A DNA stretch of 64,000 bases from a virus. The stretch is taken from positions 64,001 to 128,000 of the IMG/VR virus record IMGVR_UViG_3300033153_007973. One strand, written 5' to 3'. The notes below the pieces were generated by a model. That model ran no database searches and was not told the origin of the DNA. It was given only the letters and a program-made list of their open reading frames with translations. Both the position numbers and the translations under genes were made by a program. Shown in pieces: positions 11,003 to 20,784 of the stretch; the stretch's first letter is position 1, and each line of letters starts with the position of its first letter.

Positions 11003-14000
11003 TGCCCCCTCGAGTTAATAGAAGTAGCCCCAAAGAAAAGCGAACTTTAGCCAACCTGTTCTTTGGTCTAGGAAAGAGAGTTCGAATAGAAGGAAAGAAT
11101 GGAAAGCCAGCTCGCTATATAACAAGAACAGCTGAGAATGAATGGCGAGATGAGCTTTCATATAGACCAGTACCAATCGAAGAAATTGCCGATGACCTCC
11201 TTAAACCATCTACCCGATTAGTAACTGAGAGAGATCTCCTTGAATTCAAGACATTAGCACGAACTAGGAATACACATCGCAGAAAGGTCTTTATTGACAC
11301 AGAGACCAGGATCAAGTCAAATACAGGTAGACTAGTCAAAGAAGACACACTCCAGGTTGCATTTAAGATAAAAGGTGAGAATAAGGGACATAGTCTTATA
11401 TTCAGTGATATAGCAAAACAACATAAAACATTACAGGGTGCGCCATCTGATCCAATACATGATATGCCAAAGGCACTTGATCAACAATATGAACAGATGG
11501 ATAAGTTCTATACGCCTCATGGAAGATCTGAGTTCATGGTTGATGATAATGCACTTGGCATCAAGATGCATGTTAATATGATCAATCGTTCGGAATATGT
11601 TGGCAAGAGCAAACGCATATTTGATCCAACGAAACATCAAGGCATGGCATATAATTCATCATTCGATGAAGCTAGAATTAACGCAATGAGTGGTCCAGAG
11701 AACCAGATACAACTGGATGATTTAAGAGGATTTGCTTCAATCTCATATGCTCGACACATGCCAGAAGTAGATGAAGTATATATGAAGGCATTGACTACCA
11801 ATTTCAAACCGCTACTGAAGAAGATGAATATTACAGACGATGCAACTGCTCTCATTGTTGATAATGCAAGACATGGATTAGGTAGTCAATACACATCAGC
11901 AACAGCACTCGAAGATCTTCATTATATTAATCAAGGAACACTTGGTCCCCATGCACAGAAGCTAAAGACAGGGAGACTCAATGACGATTTCACCACACAG
12001 ACTCATGAAGGTGTTGGTGATAATATTCTTGCTGAGAATGCTTATAGTGATACCAAGCAACTTAATGAGATGATGCGTCGTGAGAAAATGGGGCTATTCG
12101 GTCATGATCCAAATCGAAGATATTTTAGTACTGCGGATAGACGAGCATATTTTTGGATGCGACAGGCATATGCTAGAGAAGCCGTTGCTAATCCTAATTC
12201 AGTATGGCAAACAGTCGCTGAATTCAATAAGGCATGGGATAGAGCAGCAGGTAAAGATGGCGATCCTGTCATGGTCGCTAGACGTATAAAAGCTAATCTC
12301 GAGATAAAACAAGGCATTAAAATCGAGAAAGGCATATTCAAAGGAACTAAGGGATCATTGGGAGGACCAGGAACAGTCGGCGCACTTCTTGGCGGAGCAG
12401 CACTTTCTGCTGGTGTTAAATGGGCTGTCACGAAAGCATCAATGCGAGCAGGTGAAGGACAAGATCAGGTTCCAGAGGGACTCGGTCATAACTCACTAAT
12501 GACAGTTGCTCGTCGTCTGGCACTAACAGATTTTCACTCATCATGGTCAAGTGGTATATCACAGGCCGCTGGTGCTTTCGTAAAGATTATAGGTGGTTCG
12601 ATGAGGATGATGAAAAATAGTCCAACTGGTAAAGCAGTCGGTGAAGCATTCTCAGCAATCTTAGGATCTCCAAAGTATCAAGGTAGTGGTGATATTACAA
12701 AAGGTGCAGTAAAGAGTTGGTTCGGTGGTGGCGGTGGAACAAAACATATGCAAACTATCATGTCTAAGATACAATGTGCTCTTGGTAAAATGGCTACCAG
12801 TGCTTCAGAGAATGTTCATCTAACTGATAAAGCTCGTGAGAATGTTAGTGGTTTCTTTCAAAAAGCAGCAGAGAAGGTAGCGGAATTGGGAACTTCTGTA
12901 CCGACCGATAAGTCACTTCTAACAGAAGGTACAGTCAAGTTTAAGAAAACACTTAGTGACTTGTTCGCAATGAGAGGTGGAAAACTACCACCACATGCCA
13001 TAGCAGCAATGGCAGGCATTGGTGGTGCAGTACTTCTAGGTGTTACTACTGGAAAATATGATCCAGATAAAGCTCCGGAAGTACCGGAGACACTTGATAA
13101 GAACAAAGTTAGAAATCCTCAGAGACATAGACGAACACCAGGAAGTCTGTGGCAACGCTTGAATGATCTTAGATCTACTCAAGATGAAGGCATTCGATAT
13201 GGTTCTCCAACAAGACAACAACAAAGATACTCAAAGACAGACTTTGGATCTGGCATGCGCCCTCGCAGAACTCTAGATGAGATGATAACAGGAGGTTCAT
13301 TTCCAACAGTACAGAAAAGTGTCATTGATGGAGCACATGGTGTTCATGGTGTTGAAACTGCTCGTACAAATAGAAGAAATGTTAATCTGGATCGGGCTAA
13401 CATTCAATCATCTACAGTACAATTAAAGAGCGGAAAGTCATTACAGATCAGTGGAAAGCTATCAGAAGCAATTAACAGTCTAGAAGATGGAAAGAGCATG
13501 TTAGCTAGCGAAGCGATTAGTGAATCACTAGAAAATAGAAAAGAGGAAACTGCAACTAAGTTAGCACTCGTAAGATCTAAATCCTCACACAGTGAAGCTA
13601 GAAAGATGAAAATGTATACATCTCAATATAGACCTCATCAGCTACCGGACGAAAGCATGGCACATAAGTCAATGAAACGACAGCTTGTTGGTGAAGGACC
13701 AGGCCCATTTTATCGAGGCAAAGACCTATATGGTGGAAGTCTTTCTGGAATTGATGGTAGGATGAGAAGACAAGTCAGCCATAATCCATATAATGCGACT
13801 GCTCGCGGATATGAGCAAATCATTCCAAATGAAGAAGGAATGGTTAATAGACAAACAACAAAGCTAGATGACAGCATTAGTTCAGCAAGTATCGTTCCTC
13901 GTCGTATTATTGATACTGGAAATAAGGGAATGGAATCGGCAGATGCAAATCAATATTATACCAGGAGAAATGTTAGTAGAAATTCTTCTGAATCCGACGC

Positions 14001-14304
14001 ACTAGATGCATCAGATAGCCGAGATTATCTTAAGCCGCTGAGAAATGCCAATCGCATACAAGGAGAAGTACAATCAGAAATAAACCAAGGTAGTATTAAT
14101 AATGCAGTCATGATGAATCAAGGTGGATATCCTGATAGGATTATAGCAATGAGCCTAGATAATAAAGGTCTGCAAGATGCCGGTGTAAATATGCATATTA
14201 ATCGTCAGGAGATGAGTGGTCATCGCATCCCAGGATGGGCAAGCAGTGGATCAAAAACGTTCAATAATGATTCAAACATACATACCACAGAGAATGTCAC
14301 ATAG
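11002..14304 (+). CDS. virion-region protein with N-terminal DnaQ-like (DEDDh) exonuclease domain, 1100 aa
   Basis: Start coupled to the previous gene. Residues 95-350 carry the three exonuclease motifs in order: FIDTET with D99 and E101, YNSSFDEA with D222, and THEGVGD with H335 and D340. Motif spacing is wider than in DnaQ. Residues 450-1000 contain Gly/Ala-rich hydrophobic patches (near 445-470 and 680-695) and long polar stretches typical of structural proteins. It is followed by three smaller Gly/Ala-rich genes and TerL. DNA trimming during packaging or after injection is possible. The fusion is unusual; activity is inferred from motifs only. Confidence 0.65.
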   Translation: MPPRVNRSSPKEKRTLANLFFGLGKRVRIEGKNGKPARYITRTAENEWRDELSYRPVPIEEIADDLLKPSTRLVTERDLLEFKTLARTRNTHRRKVFIDTETRIKSNTGRLVKEDTLQVAFKIKGENKGHSLIFSDIAKQHKTLQGAPSDPIHDMPKALDQQYEQMDKFYTPHGRSEFMVDDNALGIKMHVNMINRSEYVGKSKRIFDPTKHQGMAYNSSFDEARINAMSGPENQIQLDDLRGFASISYARHMPEVDEVYMKALTTNFKPLLKKMNITDDATALIVDNARHGLGSQYTSATALEDLHYINQGTLGPHAQKLKTGRLNDDFTTQTHEGVGDNILAENAYSDTKQLNEMMRREKMGLFGHDPNRRYFSTADRRAYFWMRQAYAREAVANPNSVWQTVAEFNKAWDRAAGKDGDPVMVARRIKANLEIKQGIKIEKGIFKGTKGSLGGPGTVGALLGGAALSAGVKWAVTKASMRAGEGQDQVPEGLGHNSLMTVARRLALTDFHSSWSSGISQAAGAFVKIIGGSMRMMKNSPTGKAVGEAFSAILGSPKYQGSGDITKGAVKSWFGGGGGTKHMQTIMSKIQCALGKMATSASENVHLTDKARENVSGFFQKAAEKVAELGTSVPTDKSLLTEGTVKFKKTLSDLFAMRGGKLPPHAIAAMAGIGGAVLLGVTTGKYDPDKAPEVPETLDKNKVRNPQRHRRTPGSLWQRLNDLRSTQDEGIRYGSPTRQQQRYSKTDFGSGMRPRRTLDEMITGGSFPTVQKSVIDGAHGVHGVETARTNRRNVNLDRANIQSSTVQLKSGKSLQISGKLSEAINSLEDGKSMLASEAISESLENRKEETATKLALVRSKSSHSEARKMKMYTSQYRPHQLPDESMAHKSMKRQLVGEGPGPFYRGKDLYGGSLSGIDGRMRRQVSHNPYNATARGYEQIIPNEEGMVNRQTTKLDDSISSASIVPRRIIDTGNKGMESADANQYYTRRNVSRNSSESDALDASDSRDYLKPLRNANRIQGEVQSEINQGSINNAVMMNQGGYPDRIIAMSLDNKGLQDAGVNMHINRQEMSGHRIPGWASSGSKTFNNDSNIHTTENVT

Positions 14305-14305
14305 G

Positions 14306-14334
14306 TTGACATTCTCCGCACTAGATGATATAAT
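14306..14334 (+). promoter_or_regulatory. consensus sigma70 promoter
   Basis: TTGACA 14306-14311 and TATAAT 14329-14334, spacer 17 bp, directly after the 1100 aa gene. Drives the packaging gene group. Confidence 0.87.
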
Positions 14335-14352
14335 GATAGATGGAGGTGCAAT

Positions 14353-14661
14353 ATGTCAGCATTCGCGCGCTCAGGACAAATTGTAAAGGGTATTGTTAGA
14401 TCGGGTCTGTTTAGAGGGGTTAAGAATCTAGCACATCCTACAAAACTTGTAGGCACATATGCACATGATGCCAAAAGAATAGCACAAGGTATCACTGCTG
14501 GTAATATACAGTCCACAGCAAGAAGATCTGCTCTAATGCTAGGTACAACAATTGGACTGGGATATACAGCAAGAGCAGTTCGTGGTGCTGCTGGTGGTAG
14601 CGGAGTATTCAAAAATAGAAAAGGTAAGCGAGATATGATACCATTTGTACCATTTATATAG
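14353..14661 (+). CDS. small Gly/Ala-rich basic protein, 102 aa
   Basis: GGAGG precedes the ATG. Basic N-terminus, a Gly/Ala/Leu hydrophobic segment near residues 60-85, and a basic then hydrophobic end. The style (alternating Gly/Ala/Ser and Lys/Arg) matches parts of the large proteins at 11002 and 41749. Possibly a virion internal protein. No family recognised. Confidence 0.7.
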   Translation: MSAFARSGQIVKGIVRSGLFRGVKNLAHPTKLVGTYAHDAKRIAQGITAGNIQSTARRSALMLGTTIGLGYTARAVRGAAGGSGVFKNRKGKRDMIPFVPFI

Positions 14662-14672
14662 AGGGGTGACAC

Positions 14673-15044
14673 ATGGCTACAGTTAATACTGCGATAAATG
14701 CAGCAAGAGCACTTGCCAGTAAAGGTGCAAAGAAGGTTGGTGTTAATTATTTCCAGGCCGGTGGTGTTTTCAAGAGTGGTGGTAACTTTCTTAAGAGTGC
14801 ATTTGCTAAGGGCGGAAACATAAGAGAAACAGTCGGTCTCGCAGCATCGGGTGCACTTGTTATGAGAGGAATCACAGGTGCAGCATCTGGATCATATAAG
14901 ACACTGCGAAACACAGGTTTGATTAATCCATTACTTGGAGGCAGACGAGTTCATCACGGATATGGAAAACGAGGAATAGACTCTAATAATCAACAAACTG
15001 ATGGACTTGTTCAGTCACTTCATAGAAATAGAAGACAAAGGTAG
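14673..15044 (+). CDS. small Gly/Ala-rich basic protein, 123 aa
   Basis: GAGGGGTGAC precedes the ATG. The sequence is rich in Ala, Gly and Lys, with repeated GG-containing turns, a hydrophobic stretch near 56-72, and a His/Arg/Gln-rich tail. It resembles its upstream neighbour in composition. It is encoded in the packaging gene group with 14353 and 15050. Function unknown. Confidence 0.7.
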   Translation: MATVNTAINAARALASKGAKKVGVNYFQAGGVFKSGGNFLKSAFAKGGNIRETVGLAASGALVMRGITGAASGSYKTLRNTGLINPLLGGRRVHHGYGKRGIDSNNQQTDGLVQSLHRNRRQR

Positions 15045-15049
15045 GTAGC

Positions 15050-16651
15050 ATGCCTCCACAGCCAGTACCGAGTCAAGGCGAACCATTTGCCACTCAACCT
15101 GAAATTGAAAGTCCTATAGCTAGAGCACGTAATTTCGCTAGTGGCTATAATCCAATGAAGCACCCATTAAGAACTCTCATGCGGTTGGGTGTTGCTTCCA
15201 CATTCATACCTGGAGCACCAAAGCTCTGGAATATTCCAACACAAGGTACCAATCTTAATTCTTTTAGCTTCTTTGGTTTTAGATCACTTCTAACAGGAAC
15301 TGCTAGCATAGGACAAGGAAGATTATATGGAGCAGCAGCTGGTAGTCTTCTTGGTGGTGTACCTGGAGCAGTAATGGGTGCTCTTTCTGGTGGCGGACTA
15401 GCAAGAGACAAGAAGGGCGCTGGTGGTTTAACTAAGTTACTTGGGAAAGGTACAACGATAGGTGGATTTGGACAAACGGCATTCAATACAAGTACAGACT
15501 TCATGCATTCAATGTTTGCTGGTGGGATACCAGAAGGAACATCGGCTGCTAGTAAAGCAGCAACAGGATTCGCCGAACGAACCATTGGTAAACCAATCCC
15601 ACTATATTCAGAGCTATGGCAAAATAGATACTACAAAAGGACAGTAACCGCACCATATGCTATTGCTAAAAATGTTCCTGAAAATGTGATTCGTGCATCG
15701 GGTGAATTAGCAAGTCAAACAATAGGGGCCAAACCCGGCGGTTTCGTCTATGAAGAAGCAACAACAGCAACATTAGCACAACAAAAGTCACGAGTAAAAC
15801 AACAAGTTAAAGCGCGAGCCCGTAGTCGTGGCCGTAAACGAGTATCCAAGAAAATAAGAAGAGGTTTCAGGAAAGAGTCGGCTGCATATAGAAGATTATT
15901 CGATGTCGATAAAATAATAGAAGGTTCTCATAAAGCGTACTTCGCGTCAGCTGAACAATCATATAAAAGTGTATATAGTGCTATGAGAGGCATCACCAAA
16001 CAATCATCAGCATTATCATTAAAGATGAGCATGTTTGGAGAATATTCTCCATTCTTCGCACGAGGTCGAGAAGCGATGGACAAGACGATGCTGGGTTTAT
16101 ATACTGGCCCAGAAGCAATGAAAGCTGGAAATGCGGCATGGATAGCCAAAAGAAATGCAACAGCATATCAAGCAATGAAAACATCAACCAAAGTAGGTGC
16201 AACAGCAGTGCAACAAGCAAAAGCTGGAGGGGAACTTGCAAAGTTCATTAACCCAAAGACAGGGAAAGTATTTGAGAGCGCCACTGTTGCGGGGTTATCG
16301 CCAGAGCAAATAACAGGTGAGGTTGGATTAGGCGCCAAGGCAGGTCTTAAGTCATCAGCTAGAAAACAAATAGCAAGCGCTACTCGCTCTATGATCAAAG
16401 TTGCAATTGCTGCAAAGGTGATCAGAGGCGTCGGAAGAATTGCAGGCGGAGCAGTTAGAGGGGCAATATCTACATTAGAAACAGGATCAGCAATAGCCAG
16501 ACAAATCGGAAAGGCTGAGTTCGGTTCCGGCCGAGCACTTGTCACCAAACAAGCATCAACAGAACGCAGTCGTGCAATTATGGCAATTCAAAATTCAGGT
16601 ATTAATGCGCGCCAATATCTTGGACGCGAAGCACTAATGTATGCGGAGTAA
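15050..16651 (+). CDS. large Gly/Ala-rich virion-type protein, 533 aa
   Basis: ATG with GGTAGG a few bases upstream, six bases after the previous stop. Residues 75-120 are a Gly/Ala/Leu hydrophobic region. Residues 240-275 are strongly basic (RARSRGRKRVSKKIRR). Two further Ala/Gly segments lie near 390-420 and 455-475. Composition and position between structural genes suggest an internal or ejected virion protein. No enzymatic motif seen. Confidence 0.7.
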   Translation: MPPQPVPSQGEPFATQPEIESPIARARNFASGYNPMKHPLRTLMRLGVASTFIPGAPKLWNIPTQGTNLNSFSFFGFRSLLTGTASIGQGRLYGAAAGSLLGGVPGAVMGALSGGGLARDKKGAGGLTKLLGKGTTIGGFGQTAFNTSTDFMHSMFAGGIPEGTSAASKAATGFAERTIGKPIPLYSELWQNRYYKRTVTAPYAIAKNVPENVIRASGELASQTIGAKPGGFVYEEATTATLAQQKSRVKQQVKARARSRGRKRVSKKIRRGFRKESAAYRRLFDVDKIIEGSHKAYFASAEQSYKSVYSAMRGITKQSSALSLKMSMFGEYSPFFARGREAMDKTMLGLYTGPEAMKAGNAAWIAKRNATAYQAMKTSTKVGATAVQQAKAGGELAKFINPKTGKVFESATVAGLSPEQITGEVGLGAKAGLKSSARKQIASATRSMIKVAIAAKVIRGVGRIAGGAVRGAISTLETGSAIARQIGKAEFGSGRALVTKQASTERSRAIMAIQNSGINARQYLGREALMYAE

Positions 16652-16653
16652 AT

Positions 16654-18444
16654 ATGCCAGATGATCAGAAACAATACGAAAAGAATAACTTCGATAACAT
16701 AGATCAGAGAGACCATTTTACTGAAGAAGAGTTAGAGTGTCTTCGTATTTCTGATGATGTTAGTGATGAAGAATATCTTATAGCAACATGGATTACTTAC
16801 CCTTCAATATGGGCAGAAGAGTTCTGTGCAAATCCTAGAGACGCACAGCAACGAATAGAAATCAGACCATATCAAGCCGCCATCATGAATGATCCTGGTC
16901 GAAGAAAGATCTTGAGACTGGGGCGCCAGATCGGTAAGAGTATGAGTATTGGTATTCTTGCTGTCTGGGAAGCATATCTATTTGGTCAAAGTAAGATCCT
17001 AGTCGTCTGTCCTCGACAGACACACGTTAATAATATCTTTAAGGAAATCAGGTACTTCGTCGATCATGATGAACGACTAAAGAACGAAGTAATCGGGATA
17101 ACGAAGCAACCGCATGAGATCACATTTAGAAACGGATCCTATATTAGGGGACTGACAGCCGGCACCGCGGCAGCTGGTATTCGTGGACAGGTCGCGAATA
17201 CTTTATTCGTCGATGAGGCGGATTATGTACCTGAGGCTGCTGTTGAGGCCATTGATCCGGTCGTTAGTTCATTCAAACATCCAAACATCTGGCTTTCTTC
17301 AACACCATCAGGATTGCGCAAGGCGTTCTATAATAAGTACTACTCCAAGGAATATAAACCATTCCATTTTCCATCATGTGTTAGTCCAGACTGGACAGCA
17401 CAGAAGGAAGCACAATACAGAGCCAGCTATAGTATCGCAGGATACACACATGAGTTTGATGCAGAATGGGGAACAGCTGAGAGCAGCGTGTTCCCACGCT
17501 GGGCAATTGAACAGATCAAATCTAACTCCATCATTATACCGACCGAAGACTCTTCAACCAGACAATATACATATAGCGATGCCGAAGCACTCCATGCAAC
17601 TAATAAATTCAAATGGACCATCATTGGAATCGACTGGAATAAAGCCAAGAATGGTACCAGGTTTGTCATCTGTGGAGTAGATGATAAATACAGAGTTAGT
17701 GTCATAAAGAAGGAGAAGATCGACGCAACTGAGTTCACACAAGTCAAAGCAGTGAACAGAATACTCGAACTTAATAAGATCTATAATCCAAACTATATTG
17801 CCGTGGATGTTGGTTATGGTAGCATGCAGATCGAGTATCTCCGACTGATAGGCAAAAAGTATCCAGAAACTGGTCTGGATGAAAAGCTAATTGGAATTGA
17901 GACAGGTGGCTCCATCGATATTAAAGATATCGTTACTGGCGAGGATAGAAATACATTCGTTAAACCGTTCATGGTAGAGAACATGGCAAGGTTCGTAGAA
18001 CGAGGACTAATCCAATTTCCAGAAGAAGAGAATCTGACAACAGATACTGGATCAGCAGTCGGCGTGATGACACTATCTGACCAGCTTCTAAACTATGAGA
18101 TCGACTATTATACTAGCACCGATAGACCAGTATATAAGGGTACAGAGGATCATGACCTGGATGCATTTATGTTCTGTGTCTATGCTGTTGTTGTTCATAT
18201 TCTCAAATCAACAAATCTATATGACTCTCTCCCAATGGTACAGCCAATGCGTCTTAATGGCAATACACTACTAAAGTCTCTAGTAGGTCACACTGGTGAA
18301 AAGAAAGACGGAAACCAGGGACCCAATGTTGATACTCTTCCAACAAGGCAGATCTTTGGTGGCAAAAAGAATAGGAATAAACCAGCATCAATCTCTAGAT
18401 CGATAGGATTCTCGAGCAGATCAAGATCAGGGAGAGGACTATAA
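16654..18444 (+). CDS. terL: terminase large subunit
   Basis: 596 aa, the DNA-packaging motor. The ATPase domain has Walker A GRQIGKS (90-96), Walker B LFVDEAD (184-190) and the coupling motif SSTPSG (215-220). The C-terminal RNase H-like nuclease has IGIDW (D327), AVDVGYG (D385) and DLDAF (D503). Length is usual for the family. The start follows the previous stop by two bases. It cuts concatemeric DNA and pumps it through the portal encoded at 20785. The call is secure from motifs and context. Confidence 0.96.
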   Translation: MPDDQKQYEKNNFDNIDQRDHFTEEELECLRISDDVSDEEYLIATWITYPSIWAEEFCANPRDAQQRIEIRPYQAAIMNDPGRRKILRLGRQIGKSMSIGILAVWEAYLFGQSKILVVCPRQTHVNNIFKEIRYFVDHDERLKNEVIGITKQPHEITFRNGSYIRGLTAGTAAAGIRGQVANTLFVDEADYVPEAAVEAIDPVVSSFKHPNIWLSSTPSGLRKAFYNKYYSKEYKPFHFPSCVSPDWTAQKEAQYRASYSIAGYTHEFDAEWGTAESSVFPRWAIEQIKSNSIIIPTEDSSTRQYTYSDAEALHATNKFKWTIIGIDWNKAKNGTRFVICGVDDKYRVSVIKKEKIDATEFTQVKAVNRILELNKIYNPNYIAVDVGYGSMQIEYLRLIGKKYPETGLDEKLIGIETGGSIDIKDIVTGEDRNTFVKPFMVENMARFVERGLIQFPEEENLTTDTGSAVGVMTLSDQLLNYEIDYYTSTDRPVYKGTEDHDLDAFMFCVYAVVVHILKSTNLYDSLPMVQPMRLNGNTLLKSLVGHTGEKKDGNQGPNVDTLPTRQIFGGKKNRNKPASISRSIGFSSRSRSGRGL

Positions 18445-18445
18445 G

Positions 18446-20719
18446 ATGCCAGATAATATAACAAGAGAAGATTATGATAGTACATCATATCGTCCTCGTG
18501 CTACATCCCAGACAGCACGAGCAGATCGTGAAGCTGTAATAACTAAAGTCAAGAACGTAAGATTAGATAACCCACCAAAAGCAATGCCAGAATTTCCAGC
18601 TATTGATTTCAACAATGCTGAGGAAGTAACACCTGCACAAGCAAGAGAATTAATCAATAGGACACAAGATGAGTTGCAGAGTGTGGATGCTCGAATCAGT
18701 GCTGCAGAAGACATCCTTTATTCCAGCAATTCAATGCTTGGACATTATTCAAATGAAGAATATCCGCGACTGAATCGAGCGATGCGAGATCTTCTTGGAG
18801 TAGGTGACCTTGTACAAGAGGATGGATTTGATCTCACACCAGAAACACTTGCATGTATCAATAAAATCGCAACATATTCAGAACCCGCACCCACACAAGC
18901 GGAACTGCAAGATCCAGATGCTCTAACTGAAAAGATTGAAAAGAATTTCCCTACCAAAGAGCAACTTTGGCCAGGCCTTCTCTATCGCCTATTCTTCATG
19001 TTCTTTACTCTTACTGTGAAATATATCTTTACATCATTGTGTAAGATGTCGAGAGTGTTACCGGATGAGATTATTGGAATTGATGTCGGAATAGCAATAA
19101 GAAAGATGTTCAAGAAAGCTGCAAATTATCTCTTCTATATCATCAATAATCTGTCAGCAAAGGTAAATCCTAAGATTATAGGTGTGAAATCATATCATTC
19201 ATTTCAAGCATATCTCAAAGAGAAGAGTGTCGATGTATGTTCAAAACAATCGATGGATGAACTAGAAGATCCAGATACAATGAGCAGTGTGGTTGATCAA
19301 TATACTATTCAGGAAGAAGGGTGTAAGCAATGCAACGAGGGATGCAAACCTACCCCAGAACAACCGGGCCTTGCAAAACAAGCCATTAAGGAATTATTAA
19401 TAGCTCAAATAAAGAACAAGTCAAACACAAAGACAGACATATCATCAACCCTTATTCTAGAACAACTAAAGAATCAGAGTAAGAATATAAAAGAATCTCT
19501 AACTGGATATGAAATTGCTATCGAGGATAAACCATCTGGAGAAGCAAGCGTTCTTGGAACAGTTCGAGGTACCATTCTTGGTCATCTTATTATGATTGAA
19601 GAGCTTGTGCGCGGAATGGATATCACTGTATCCAGAGTCATTAATCTAGAATTCATTTCTCCCGCGGCTAAGGACTTTGTGTGTTGTTTCGTCAGACTAA
19701 TATTCTTTGCGTTTGCTGATGCTGATAAATTGGGTAGCGATGTAACCGAGTTCCTAAAGGATGGTCTTGATTCCAAGAACATTAACAAGAAACTCCAACC
19801 AAATAAGCAGACTATTGCTATTCTCAAGATGCTCGATAGTGTTCTCTCATATATGATGGGACAGGCACAATATAATATGCTCATCCAGCTACCAATCGAT
19901 TCTGAATTCATCATGGGTGCTATGAAACAAGCACTTGCAGAAACGTTAACTATGTTTAATGAGACAATTAGCTTTCCCATCAATGTTGCATTTACAAAGA
20001 TGTTTGAAATCCCAAGCTTTAAGGTTGCTGCTGAGTTGTGTGTTCCATTCTCATACGTTGCAAATCTAGCCACTTGTGGCTTTCAGATGTTGCAAAATAA
20101 GATATACGAACTCATTGCAAAGCTCTGGATGGAGGGAAACGAGACAATGAAATCATTTGATTCGTTCCTTACATTGTCACTGAGAGTCAAGAATCTGAAG
20201 ATCTTCTCATCCCTAATCAACTTTGTACTAGACAATACAGCAGCACTCCAGCAGTTCTGTGATGTGGATAAGCTAACCACACCAGAAGAGATAGAAAGAA
20301 TTAAGACAATGTTGGAGAATGAAATTCCTGTTACTGTATATGACGATCGCGTTCCGGTGCCAGATGATAATAATTCAGATGCAGCAAAGAAGACTAAAAT
20401 ACTGATGACTCCTATATTTAAAGCAGATGATCCGATTGGCCCAGATGATAATGACTTTATCAATAGTCAATATGGGAGAGGATTGGCTGGAGAATTTGGT
20501 GAACTAGACATGGAACTATCTCCTATGTATGTAGAGCCAGAGGAATTAGAGAAGAAATGGGCAATAGAAGTACCCATTAAAGACTCAAAGACAATCACTC
20601 TCAGAGCAGCTATTGGCTGTGGTAATGACTTTAAGGAAATTCTTGCAGAATCAGCATCAGCAATGAAAGAACTAAAAGACGAGAATGTTATAAGCCATCT
20701 AAAGCTGCGAAACCAGTAG
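18446..20719 (+). CDS. unknown structural protein between terminase and portal, 757 aa
   Basis: The ATG is one base after the terminase stop. The N-terminal 140 residues are polar and helical. A hydrophobic region near 175-200 (LLYRLFFMFFTLTVKYIF) and another near 400-430 could be membrane-active. A CKQCNEGC motif near 288-295 may bind metal. The acidic C-terminus has no recognised fold. Position suggests a head-vertex or internal virion protein; no family recognised. Confidence 0.75.
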   Translation: MPDNITREDYDSTSYRPRATSQTARADREAVITKVKNVRLDNPPKAMPEFPAIDFNNAEEVTPAQARELINRTQDELQSVDARISAAEDILYSSNSMLGHYSNEEYPRLNRAMRDLLGVGDLVQEDGFDLTPETLACINKIATYSEPAPTQAELQDPDALTEKIEKNFPTKEQLWPGLLYRLFFMFFTLTVKYIFTSLCKMSRVLPDEIIGIDVGIAIRKMFKKAANYLFYIINNLSAKVNPKIIGVKSYHSFQAYLKEKSVDVCSKQSMDELEDPDTMSSVVDQYTIQEEGCKQCNEGCKPTPEQPGLAKQAIKELLIAQIKNKSNTKTDISSTLILEQLKNQSKNIKESLTGYEIAIEDKPSGEASVLGTVRGTILGHLIMIEELVRGMDITVSRVINLEFISPAAKDFVCCFVRLIFFAFADADKLGSDVTEFLKDGLDSKNINKKLQPNKQTIAILKMLDSVLSYMMGQAQYNMLIQLPIDSEFIMGAMKQALAETLTMFNETISFPINVAFTKMFEIPSFKVAAELCVPFSYVANLATCGFQMLQNKIYELIAKLWMEGNETMKSFDSFLTLSLRVKNLKIFSSLINFVLDNTAALQQFCDVDKLTTPEEIERIKTMLENEIPVTVYDDRVPVPDDNNSDAAKKTKILMTPIFKADDPIGPDDNDFINSQYGRGLAGEFGELDMELSPMYVEPEELEKKWAIEVPIKDSKTITLRAAIGCGNDFKEILAESASAMKELKDENVISHLKLRNQ

Positions 20720-20748
20720 TTGACAGCTAATTAGATAGATGATATAAT
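20720..20748 (+). promoter_or_regulatory. consensus sigma70 promoter
   Basis: TTGACA 20720-20725 and TATAAT 20743-20748, spacer 17 bp. It begins at the last base of the previous stop and drives portal. Confidence 0.87.
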
Positions 20749-20784
20749 TCAAATCTAAAGGAATTAGGACGGTTCAACCACTTG

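Noticed and set aside
12780-13106. Antisense 82 aa ORF within the 1100 aa gene
   Set aside because: No promoter, no ribosome site, and low-complexity product mirroring the plus-strand Gly/Ala region.
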